Source: Irineochytrium annulatum
Lineage: Eukaryota > Chytridiomycota > Chytridiomycetes > Chytridiales > Chytridiaceae
Assembly: GCA_027600665.1 (NCBI GenBank)
Contig: JADGJL010000335.1
Span: 1-24,791 of the forward strand
DNA: 24,791 nucleotides
Direction: 5' to 3'
Below are positions 8,836 through 17,726 of the stretch, piece after piece (positions within the stretch are counted from its first letter, which is position 1; every line of letters starts with the position of its first letter). The position numbers were made by a program, and so were the translations under genes. Below the pieces are notes generated by a model. That model was given only the letters and a program-made list of their open reading frames with translations, ran no database searches and was not told where the DNA came from.

Positions 8836-9521
8836 ATGGTGAGCACCTCGTCCCGCGCGCGACGGATACGGCAGGATGGACGCACCGATGGGAAGGACGA
8901 CACGATGGACGGAATCGCGCGGAGTTGGACTATGCTGATCTCGTTCGCGGCGGGGGTGCGGGACTGTCACTTGGGTTGTGGGTTGGGGGAGTTTGCATGC
9001 AGGATCAGGGCCGTGAAGGCGTATTGGAGGAGATGGCGCACCCGTGGCGGAAAATACGAGTCTCGGAGATCCGTTTTTTCGCTGACCGTTTCCTTCCGTG
9101 TCTTTCTTCTTGCCAGTCCAAGCGAACGAAGAAGGTCGGAGTCACGGGCAAGTACGGTACCCGCTACGGTGCCTCGCTCCGTAAGCAGGTCAAGAAGATG
9201 GAGATCTCCCAGCACGCCACCTACACCTGCACCTTCTGCGGCAAGGTATTTTTGTGATTGTGATGGACCAGGGGAATGAATTCGGTTTGCTGATCTTGTG
9301 GATATTGCTGCATAGGACTCCGTCAGGCGCACGGCCGTCGGGATCTGGAACTGCAAGGGCTGCAGGAAGGTCATCGCCGGTGGAGCCTGGACCGTGGGCA
9401 CCACCGCGGCGTCGACCGTCCGTGGTACCGTCCGTCGTCGTGAGTTTTTGTCCTTTTATACCACTTGTCGACCCGAGACTAATATTCTGCATCACCAGTT
9501 CGTGAGCTTACCGAGGCGTAA
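8836..9521 (+). CDS. RPL43: 60S ribosomal protein eL43 (L37a)
   Basis: Exons are 8836-8838, 9117-9245, 9316-9439 and 9499-9521, in phase, giving 92 residues, exactly the usual L37a length. Exon 1 is the start codon alone, followed by GTGAGC. Exon 2 begins [20 protein letters not shown], and the protein ends VRRLRELTEA. The zinc-ribbon cysteines are CTFCGK and CKGC, split by intron 2. The protein sits near the E site of the large ribosomal subunit and is essential in yeast. The 278-nt first intron is the longest in the gene and carries a clear branch site and pyrimidine tract (GCTGACCGTTTCC... TTGCCAG), as is common for fungal ribosomal protein genes. A pyrimidine-rich leader (CTCTTTTAGTTTTTCTTC) precedes the ATG. 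Confidence 0.98.
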
Positions 9522-9953
9522 ACGATGGGTTTCGCCTGTTGTTTATTAGACGAGGGGTTGGTCTTTATGGGTTTGGGTTGAAGGTGGGCCCAGTGTGGCG
9601 CTGTCTGAGCGGGGTTTCTGGCGAATAATATCACATTCATGCGGAGGCGGACAGTGTTGGCACCGGGGGTTATATGAGCAGGAGAAGGGGTGGCAGTTGG
9701 GATCTCTAGTCGTATTGTGTTGGCGGGACGGGCGGGTTGTTGGGCAGCCTCTATGTATGGGCTGGCCAGGATTGTGCAGTTCGTTAAAGTAATACGATTG
9801 GATCCGGCGACCGTCGTCGTGGACTTGCTCTGTTCTATTGCGTTCTTTGTGACTTGTGTCTTGCGCATGAGCGGAGTATCAAAAGATTCACGAAACGATC
9901 GTGGCCGCCACCATCGCCACAGCGGGCGCATCCGACGAGTGCGGACCGCGGCC

Positions 9954-11683
9954 ATGCTGTCCAACTTCTCTCTGCATCGGCTGAAGGCCGGCGGGACCAA
10001 CGGCGGCTCCAACTCCAGCGGCGCGGCCGTTTCCTCCTCTTCCCGCCAACAGCAGGCGCCTCAACAGGCGCCTGCGCCGCCTCCCGCGTCCCTCAAGACC
10101 GCCACAGCCCCCCGCGGCCCGCGCATGTCCCTCGATAACCACAACGCCATTCTGTCCGTCCAATCCAACCCGGACCTTATCCCCGTCCCCGCGCCCATCA
10201 CTGTCACCCTCCCCCGTCGTCGCCCGAGCCCATCGACGCCCAAGAACTCCCTCCGATCCTCGTTCAATTCCCTCTCGCCCAGCGCAAGAAACCCGTACGC
10301 CCACGCCTCCGATCCCGCTTACCCGCCCGTTTCGAACGCGGGGTCGCTAACGCCGACGCGTTCTGCGCCAGCCGTCGTGCTGCATCCGAGCCTCCCGTCG
10401 CCCAAGCTGCCAACGACGGCGACGTCGTACATTAACGGGTACTACCCGATGTCGGCCACGGAGCCGAGGCAGCACGCCATGCGGCACGCCCATGTCACGG
10501 GCGGGCCCGTGAGGATCGACCCGCCTGCGGCCGTATCCCCGCCCAGACCATCCGTCGCGCGACCACCGATGCTCTCCACCGCCGGCTCCCCGGCACGTGT
10601 CATTGTCGGCGGTAGTGGCGGCGGCGGCGGCAATGCAAGCGGATGCCGACCCGTGGTTCTGATCACGGGTTGCACGCGCGGTGGGATCGGACATAGCCTC
10701 AGCCTGGCGATGGCCCGTAAAGGATGCCGCGTCTTCAGCACCCTGCGGGACCCGGCGAGGTTGCATGACTTGCTTCACATCCTGCCTCCGCCGGATGACG
10801 GCGTGCTCGCCGGGTCGTCCACGTCGACCCTGGGGACGATCGAGACGCTGCCGATGGACGTGTCGGATGGTGAGAGCGTGCGGAGGGCCGTGGCCGCGGT
10901 CCTGGGTCGCGCGGGGCGGATTGACGTGCTGGTCAACAGCGCGGGCGTGGCGCTCAGCGGGGGAGTGGCCGAGGTTGGGATTGAGGCCACGCGGGCGCTG
11001 TTTGAGACAAATGTCCTGGGGACGTTGAGCGTGATACAGGAGGTGGTCCCCCACATGGTCGGTCGGCGGTGTGGTAAAGTCGTGAATATGGGCAGCATGG
11101 TCGGGTATGTCAGCTTCCCATGGAGCGGGGCCTACTGCGCGAGCAAGAGCGCGTTGAGGAGCCTGACGAGCAGTCTGAGGATGGAGTTGATACCCTTCGG
11201 GGTCCAGGTGTCGCTTGTTTGCGCGGGGAGCGTCAAGACGAATTTGATGAATGTGAGTTAGCTTTACTCATTTTCATTGATGATTGGTCGCTGATGGAAA
11301 AACACGCTTTGTAGAATATGAATAAGCTCATCGAGACCCACCCACCTCGCAACCGAGGCCAACGACGCCTCTACGGCCCGCTGATGGACCGTCGATCCGC
11401 CCTCGGCCTCGGCGGCGGCGGCGCGTCCGCCAGCGGGACGGACGTCGACTCCTTCGCCGAGCAGCTGGCGGTCGAGATCCTCAAGCCTCGCGTCAGCGGC
11501 GCCATCATGCTGGGGAAGTGGTGGTGGGTCATCCTGATCTTCCTCCAGTTCCCGGAGGTCTTCATCGAGTGGATCCTGGCGTGGAGGTATGGGCTGCTGA
11601 ATAAGAGCAAGTGGGTGGATGCCGCTGGTGGTGCGGCGCATGGCGGTGGGGAGGACGCGGAGGGGAGGGACATGCGACTGTGA
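9954..11683 (+). CDS. Short-chain dehydrogenase/reductase, AYR1-like, with long N-terminal extension
   Basis: Exons are 9954-11252 and 11315-11683, giving 555 residues. Residues 1-230 are low complexity (Ser/Pro/Ala/Gln-rich, with a poly-Gly run). The NAD(P)-binding fold starts at about 234 with VVLITGCTRGGIGHSLSLAM. It has MDVSD, the NNAG-equivalent VLVNSAGVA, a serine in VVNMGSMVGY, and the catalytic pair YCASK (Y394, K398). The TGC-x-x-GGIG form is typical of yeast Ayr1, the NADPH-dependent 1-acyl-dihydroxyacetone-phosphate reductase of the ER and lipid droplets. The C-terminal exon adds WWWVILIFLQFPEVFIEWIL, a probable membrane anchor. The start is uncertain: the frame is open upstream to 9690 with another ATG at 9867, but 9954 has the better context (GCCATG) and lies next to the low-complexity region. 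Substrate assignment is by similarity only. Confidence 0.85.
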
Positions 11684-12330
11684 TATATTTAAACTTGCTG
11701 AATATACTCGACCCTGACTACATATTATTCGAGCTCCGCGGTGTTCGACATCGCTTAGTCAGTCAAACCTCACTAGTTGGCGTCCACTGCGACCGGCTTC
11801 AGTTGCATCCCTGACTCGACCTCCTCCGTCACTTGTTTCTTCATGCAGACCAACCAGATTTCAAGAGAACGAGGGAGTAAGATTTTTCGATCACAGGTGT
11901 TTATTGTAATTGCCAGTATTTTGATCGCAAAAGAATTGTGTATAGCTAGAATATAACGCGAGATCCATATCAAGTCACAACATTGAACAGCTATCTAATT
12001 CCGATTCCAGCACGAAGCGGGCATAACCATAAGAATTCTGGTGAGGATATAACGCCTCCAGTAACGAAATATATAAAAATGAAGTGCAGATGCTAAAACG
12101 TTACCGAGAAATGAAGACGCCCAAATGTTCATAAAGCCGCGTAACCGCGCACCAGCTACTCAGGCGGCGCAGTGGGTTCCACGATCGTGCTCCCATGATC
12201 CTCGACTGCCGAGTGCGCTGATAGCATCGACGCCTTCCGCCTTGTAAGCCGGCGGCGCGGTTACAGAACATGATGGAGACTCCAGTGGAGGGACCTACCA
12301 CAACGTAGGCCGGCTTCTCGTACCCAATTT
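11684..12330. other. Convergent 3' spacer
   Basis: The stretch between the SDR gene (+) and the LRR gene (-) is AT-rich at 11690-11720 and 11870-12100. Two short minus-strand frames look like possible C-terminal exons: one ending STIVEPTAPPE near 12159 and one ending GMQLKPVAVDAN near 11773. Either could belong to an alternatively spliced tail of the LRR protein, but I could not join them in phase with confidence. Confidence 0.4.
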
Positions 12331-13672
12331 TCATATCAAGTCATGTGAGCCGGCCGGCGAGGCCGAGGGCAGAGCGTCCGGCGATGGCGCCGGCTTCTCA
12401 TTCTCAGGGACATCACCAGTGGCAGTGACGAAGGCGGACGGGGGAGCAAAGGTCGCGCTCGAATCGTGCTGCGACGGGATTGGTGGGGCGGTGACCGCTT
12501 GGCCGCCGTCGCGCTTCGCTTCGCGGCGTCGACGGACGACAACGTAGCCCGTAACTGTGATGGCAACGAGAAGGAGGAAGCCAAGAGCTCCGAGGACATA
12601 AACCCACGTCGGCGTTGGGGTGGACAGCGCAGTCGCCGGTGCCTGTAAGGTGGCGGAGGCCGTCGGCGTTGGGGTGGACAGTGCAGTTACTGACCCCTGT
12701 AGGGTAGCGGAGGCCAAAGGCGGAGAGGAGGAAGCAGTTGCCGATGAAAGCAATTCATTGCAGTTGTCAGAGTTGACGTAGGAAACCGTGGCGTTGCCGA
12801 CGATCACGGGGTTCGTTCCGTTGAAGCAATTGCCGTCAAGAAAAAGGCTGCCACTCTGGATTTTAGTACGGGAGAGGTCCGGGATGGAGCCTGGGAAAAG
12901 GTTTTGGTATTATTCGATTGTCCACGCTGAAACAGATTATGCGTACCACTCAATAAATTAACGGAGACGTCAAGAGCAGCCAGATTCCTCATTGATGACA
13001 ACGACTGTGGAAGCGTCCCGCTCAACCTATTACTATTCAAGTACCTAAAATATATAAGGGCGAGCGAACACTAAAGGCAAGGAGTTGCCAGCGATATACT
13101 TTAACTCACAAATAAGCCAGCTGGGTGAACGAAGAGATTGAGCTAGGGATCTGCCCTGTCAAGGCTGTCTGGACGTCGCCAATAGTTCTTCATAAAGGCA
13201 ACAGCGGCAAAGCAGCTGGAGGCACTCACAGCAATTCCACCCTGGTCTCGAGCGGAGCCAAGGCTGTGAGAACGAGTCCAACATCCTTGACGTCCACGCC
13301 ACCCCACAATTGTGCAGATGTGATGCTCATGTTGGCAGCGTCGCAGTAGATATACCCCACACCAGCGCCCCCTTTAAACGAGCAACATCCTGTGGCGGGG
13401 AAGGCTGGAGCGATGCTGTGGACGGCGGCGCACTGAACGACGGACATTGCATGGACGTTGGAAAGACGGTAACTCTGTAACGACGCCAGAGAGTTCTGAC
13501 GCGCCAAAAATAAGCGCTGGTACAAATACTGTGGATCCGTCAACAATTGGCTGGAGGAGGCCGGTTCACGCGTGTCGAAGGCGAGAGATACGGCCGGTTC
13601 GATGGTAGTAGCGTGTGCATGTGGGGTGGGTGGGTTGGAGCCTGTGAACGCGCTCGTTCTTCCTATTCCCAT
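12331..13672 (-). CDS. Leucine-rich-repeat single-span membrane protein (N-terminus unclear)
   Basis: The secure exons on the minus strand are 13044-12947 and 12890-12331, joined in phase, preceded by an exon ending at 13110. An upstream exon, about 13672-13231, codes an LRR cap with paired cysteines (SIAPAFPATGCCSFKG, IYCDAANMSITSAQLWGG). The LRR run follows (LTGQIPSSISSFTQLAYL, YLNSNRLSGTLPQSLSSM, LAALDVSVNLLSGSIPDL), then a C-terminal Cys cap (DGNCFNGTNPV ... SDNCNELL). A Ser/Thr/Pro stalk, a membrane span (WVYVLGALGFLLLVAITVT) and about 75 basic then Pro/Ser-rich cytosolic residues complete it, with no kinase. This is a cell-surface receptor or adhesion layout. The intron near 13188-13229 has an uncertain 3' end: the only acceptor I found in phase is AAG at 13190-13188, making a 42-nt intron; a frameshift is the alternative. 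No signal peptide is visible from any ATG (13672 is the first in frame). Confidence 0.72.
12608..12715. repeat. 54-bp tandem duplication in the LRR protein stalk
   Basis: Two adjacent copies (12608-12661 and 12662-12715) begin GTCGGCGTTGGGGTGGACAG on the plus strand and end GCGGAGGCC. They code two 18-residue units of the SATLQ...TALSTPTPT type in the stalk just outside the membrane span. The copies differ at several bases, so the duplication is not very recent. Length in multiples of three keeps the frame. Confidence 0.9.
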
Positions 13673-13824
13673 TAAACCAGCGTGCTCGCCACCGCAGTTC
13701 CTCAGCCGTCGGCTCACCGGCCACGGAAAGGACGTCGCGGGCGACCGAGAGAGGTCCAGTGGCCTTCGGTGTCGGTCGATCGTGATGAATCTCGTTCAAG
13801 CATCAGAAAAGTAAACAACCAACC

Positions 13825-14975
13825 ATGGCCGCACCGCGCGACCCAGCATCCCCGATCGCTGACGCCTTCACCGCCCCCGTCACCGTCGCCGTCGTGACAG
13901 AGGTGCCCTATCCCTCCCCGCCGGTCCCCGCATGCAATGGTGCTAATCCCGATCCGATTTCACCCCAGACGCCGCACTTCCTCGTCAGCGCCGACACGGC
14001 CCTGCACGTCCACGACACCCTCTCCGACCTGCAAACGCCCAGCACCGCCATCCGTCCATCATCACCCGGGTTTTCGGATGACGAGTATCCCGGCGGTGTG
14101 GCGAAGAGACGGCCGAGCGTCGACAACGCGTCCCTCCGCAGCAGCCGCACGGCCGCTTCCTCGCAGCTGTCGCACGATGAGCCTCATTTCGCCGGGGCCG
14201 AGATTGTCCGCGACGTCATCATCGGCCTCAGCGATGGGCTGACGGTGCCCTTCGCCCTCGCCGCCGGTCTGTCGGCGTTACAGAGCTCGAGATTAGTCGT
14301 GACGGCCGGCATGGCGGAGATCGTGGCGGGGGCCATATCGATGGGGCTTGGAGGTTATCTGGCTGGACGGAGCGAGATTGAGCATTATGATGCCGAGAGG
14401 CGGCGGGAGCGGCATGAGGTCGACACGATGCCAAAGAAGGAGGAGGCGGAGATCGTGGAGCTTTTCGAGCCGTATGGGCTTGCCAAGAAGGACGTGGAGC
14501 CGTTGATCAGGAGGTTGAAGTCGAACCCGGAGCTGGTAATGCGTTTGTTTCGGTGCTTCCAACCGTTTTTTCTTACGCAATGCTTGAGTAGTGGGTGGAC
14601 TTCATGATGAAGTTCGAGCTGTCCCTCGAGCGCCCGGATGGGAGAAGGTCGTACATCTCGGCTTTGACGATCGGCATCTCGTACTTCCTCGGCGGGCTGG
14701 TGCCACTTGTGCCTTACATGTGCACCGACGTTACCATGCACGCCTTCTTTATTTCGATCGCGACGACGCTCCTCGTGCTCCTGTTGTTCGGATACGTCAA
14801 GGCGAAGCTGCTGGGAGTCTCGAGGCCGATCTTGTCTGCTTGTAAGTACATCATTTAAACTAGGAGCACGGTTGTGCGTTAGCTAATGTTACCCTTTCGT
14901 TCTTCAGTCCAAATGATGTTAATTGGAGCAGCTGCAGCCGGCGTGGCTTACGGGGTTGCGAAAGCGATTCAGTAA
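13825..14975 (+). CDS. CCC1: CCC1/VIT1-family vacuolar iron/manganese transporter
   Basis: Exons are 13825-14535, 14592-14841 and 14908-14975, all in phase, giving 342 residues. The first ~115 residues are a Ser/Pro-rich cytosolic extension. The family signature starts at about 122: AEIVRDVIIGLSDGLTVPFA, then AAGLSALQSSRLVV and AEIVAGAISMGLGGYLAGRS (membrane segments 1-2). It is followed by the acidic cytosolic metal-binding helices (HYDAERRRERHEVD...PKKEEAEIVELFEPYGL). WVDFMMKFELSLERP opens exon 2, and three more membrane segments follow (ALTIGISYFLGGLVPLVPYM, AFFISIATTLLVLLLFGYV, LIGAAAAGVAYGVAKAI). Ccc1 moves cytosolic Fe2+ and Mn2+ into the vacuole and protects against iron excess. Five membrane segments and the conserved FELSLE motif make the assignment firm. 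The start codon is only about 150 bp from the first in-frame ATG of the opposite-strand LRR gene. Confidence 0.96.
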
Positions 14976-16071
14976 TTGCAGGACCTCCTCTGCGAGCTGC
15001 TTTCCTTACCTTAGTAGTCACGTATTTCTATACTCAATAATTTCCCCGATTTCTATCTCTTCTTTCTTTGGTAGAAGAATGATTATAGTGCTCATTAGCT
15101 GTTGTTTGTTTCGGGTGGTGATGTGGACGATTTTTTAAGTGGTTGTTATCACTGGATCCTTAGACTTTACTACTTTCTGGTTTCGATGTATCCTTGTTCT
15201 CATGTGGTGTGTTCCCTATATGCCTAGTGAACTTGCCCGCACCACGGCGTGACAACTCCACGTTATTTAGACATCTGCACTTCCATCATACATCCTATTT
15301 AGGAGTATATTTGTCTTTCTTGCCTGCCCCGTTTCTCCTTGCTCGGCCCTTGATTCGTTTCTTATTGTACAAACGAACTTGAGACGTGAATAGTCTCCTT
15401 CACCCCAATATACGTAACCTCGCTATCCGTTGGGGAGGTGTTTACTTGACTTCATATCCTATCAATGACTTTACAAATCCTCATCACGTTATCCTATGAT
15501 TTACTCAGCCACTTTTAGACTTAGAAAAAAAATTAAATGGAAGTGTAGTGTATTTCTGAAGGAATGCAGTCCTAATTTAGCTAACTGTTTGTCGTCTTTT
15601 TTCGTTTAGAAAAAGCGAAAGGGTTAAAAAGAACGTACTGTAGCGACAAACGGGGAAACAACGGATAAGCAAGGCCAACGAAAACAGGGAATAGTTTTAA
15701 CCAACATCATCCATCCACGAAGGTCACCAATAGCATCAAAGCGAAACACAAATCAATGACGAGACAAGCGCACAACAGCCGCCCGTTGACCGGATATAGA
15801 ATGGAGGGGTGAACTAATAGCAAAGCGCCCTCCGCCTAACGATCGATAAAAGGAGAAAGAATAGGTACGAGGGGTTAAGTTAGGAAGCAAAAATGGAAAG
15901 TTCCGTGGATCTCCCCGCCTTCCTTAAATGATAACAGAGGGAGGGGGAAGTCCTACACGCGGGGAATGAGCGCAAAGATAAGGTAGATGGGATGTTTGCG
16001 GCGAAGAAATAAATCAAGCAAATTAAAGCGGACGGGGGAGAAGAGGGGCAGCATTTGTAACCATGGCAATC
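14976..16071. other. Convergent 1.1-kb spacer
   Basis: The spacer lies between CCC1 (+) and the PKA regulatory subunit (-). It is AT-rich and T-rich at 15000-15620 on the plus strand, then purine-rich (A/G) at 15610-16060, consistent with two facing 3' UTRs. The longest open frames (about 60-70 codons, hydrophobic) look like chance translations of T-rich DNA. I see no RNA gene or repeat. Confidence 0.6.
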
Positions 16072-17726
16072 TTAGGACATGATATCCGTAAGGTTCGCAT
16101 AATTATTCGCGTTTCTCTTGATAATGTCGACAACGGGCCCGAGGAGTCGGACAAAGGCCTTCTTCCCGAGGGTCGCGACCTTTAGGCGGCCCTTTGCCAT
16201 GATTGTCGCCTTCCGGGGCTCATTGTTCAAAAGAGCGAGCTCTGCATTCCAAATAAAATAGTTGAATATTGATCAATAACTGTGACAAGAAAAGTAGCCA
16301 ATGTGACAGAAAAACGAACCTCCGAAATAGTCGCCCTTTTTGTATCCACCAACCACATGCTCAACGCCGTCATGATCCGTCGTGAGAATGGTCGCCTCCC
16401 CGCTCTCAATTAGGTAAAAGTTGTCGCCAATATCTCCCTGCCGAATCACACAGTCCCCATCGTTGAAGACCACGCTCTCGAGCGCATCCGCGATCTTATG
16501 CCTCTCATACGGCTCCAAACTCTGCAGCAGCTCGACCTCCTCCAAGAACGCCTCATACATCCTCCTCTTCCTCGACGTGTTCTCCATCAGAATCCTCCGG
16601 AACGTGACCCGGTCGAGCGCCCAGAGCACACACTCCTCCGTCGCCGTCACGGTCGCCGCCCTCGGCGCATTATACATCAACGCCAACTCCCCAAACGACC
16701 CGCCGGGCCCGTAATCCGTCACCTTGACGGGCTGCTGCCCATTCCTGCTGACAAACACGTCGAGCGCGCCAGTCTCCACTACGTAAAAGTAGTCCCCGAT
16801 CCCACCCTGCTGTATCACGGTCTCGTTCACGGCCACGCGCTTCTCGGACATAGCGTTCACGACGTCGGCGTACTGCTCCTCGTCGCAGCTCCGAAACAGG
16901 AAGTTGTTCTTGATCGAAGACTGGATCCTCGACCGCTGTTCGTCCGTCTTAGGTATCACGACCTTCACGTAATCCTTGTCCGTCGTCGGCGCCATCGACT
17001 CGGCCGAGACAGACGTCCGCCTGCCGCGATTGTAATTGACCGGCGGCGGCGGCGGTGCGGTCGCAAGGTCGTCCTCCTCCTCATCTTCGTCGTCATCGTC
17101 ATCGTCGTGGTCCTCCTCGTCCGCCGGCGGTTGATCGTTGGGGCCCGAGTTCCCTACGGGCGGCTCCTGATCCTCCTCGATCGGGTCCCCGCGATCACCA
17201 CCACCGCCATCGCCGTTCACCATCCCGGTGCCGTCCGCGGATGCCAGGACTACGTCCGTCGGTGTGCCCCGATCCCAGCCTTGCTGTAGCGGCGGGTCGG
17301 TGTCCATGGGTTGGTAGTTTGGGTTGGAGAGGTGCGTGGTGCTCGTGCCGGCCGAGACCTTGTCGGCGTCAACGAGCTGCGTGGACGTCAAAACGGTGGC
17401 GTACGCGACCTGGGCGGGGTTACCGGATGCTGTTGGAAAGCAACATCACAGGTTAGACATATTCCAGGGACAAGTACCAAGATCACAAGTGTGGAAGGAT
17501 CAAGATCACGCCCATCTTCTCCATCGTTAACGCTCCCGATGCACGAATCCTCACCGAGTCCAAGATCAATGAATGTCATGCGTTGGCCCTCCAGCTTCTT
17601 GAAGAAGTACTTCGCGCAGAACTGGTAGATGTCCTTCGGCTGCTCGACGAGCACCTCGCGGGTAAGATCCTTCAGGATATCGGGGAAGGTGGTCGGCACG
17701 GTGCTTGCCAGCTCACTGGTGGCCAT
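16072..17726 (-). CDS. BCY1: cAMP-dependent protein kinase regulatory subunit
   Basis: Exons on the minus strand are 17726-17555, 17429-16320 and 16241-16072, in phase, giving 483 residues. The N-terminal dimerisation/docking helices read [20 protein letters not shown] and [12 protein letters not shown] ~130-residue linker carries a very acidic run (at least six consecutive Asp, then Asp/Glu). The inhibitor site is [10 protein letters not shown] (RRTS at 194-197), with a serine that the catalytic subunit can phosphorylate, as in RII-type subunits. Two cyclic-nucleotide-binding domains follow, with phosphate-binding cassettes [16 protein letters not shown] and [16 protein letters not shown]; the second is completed only after intron 2. 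The protein binds and silences PKA catalytic subunits until cAMP binds both sites. Intron 1 is 125 nt and intron 2 is 78 nt. The symbol follows the yeast orthologue. Confidence 0.97.

Noticed and set aside
8839..9116. Possible snoRNA in the first eL43 intron
   Set aside because: Ribosomal protein introns often host snoRNAs, but I found no C box (RTGATGA) with a paired D box and no H/ACA layout.
10347..11054. 235-codon open frame on the minus strand
   Set aside because: It lies wholly antisense to the AYR1-like reductase and shows no motif.
12101..12334. 77-codon minus-strand frame starting just after the LRR stop
   Set aside because: Its composition is not protein-like; a different frame ending STIVEPTAPPE looks more like a real tail, but neither can be joined in phase.
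12331..12342. 12-bp sequence CATATCAAGTCA repeated near 11969 and 12333
   Set aside because: Several chance 12-mer pairs are expected in a window of this size, and nothing else extends the match.
16498..17289. 263-codon open frame on the plus strand
   Set aside because: It is antisense to the PKA regulatory subunit; the Arg/Leu/His/Pro-rich composition is the shadow of its codon use.
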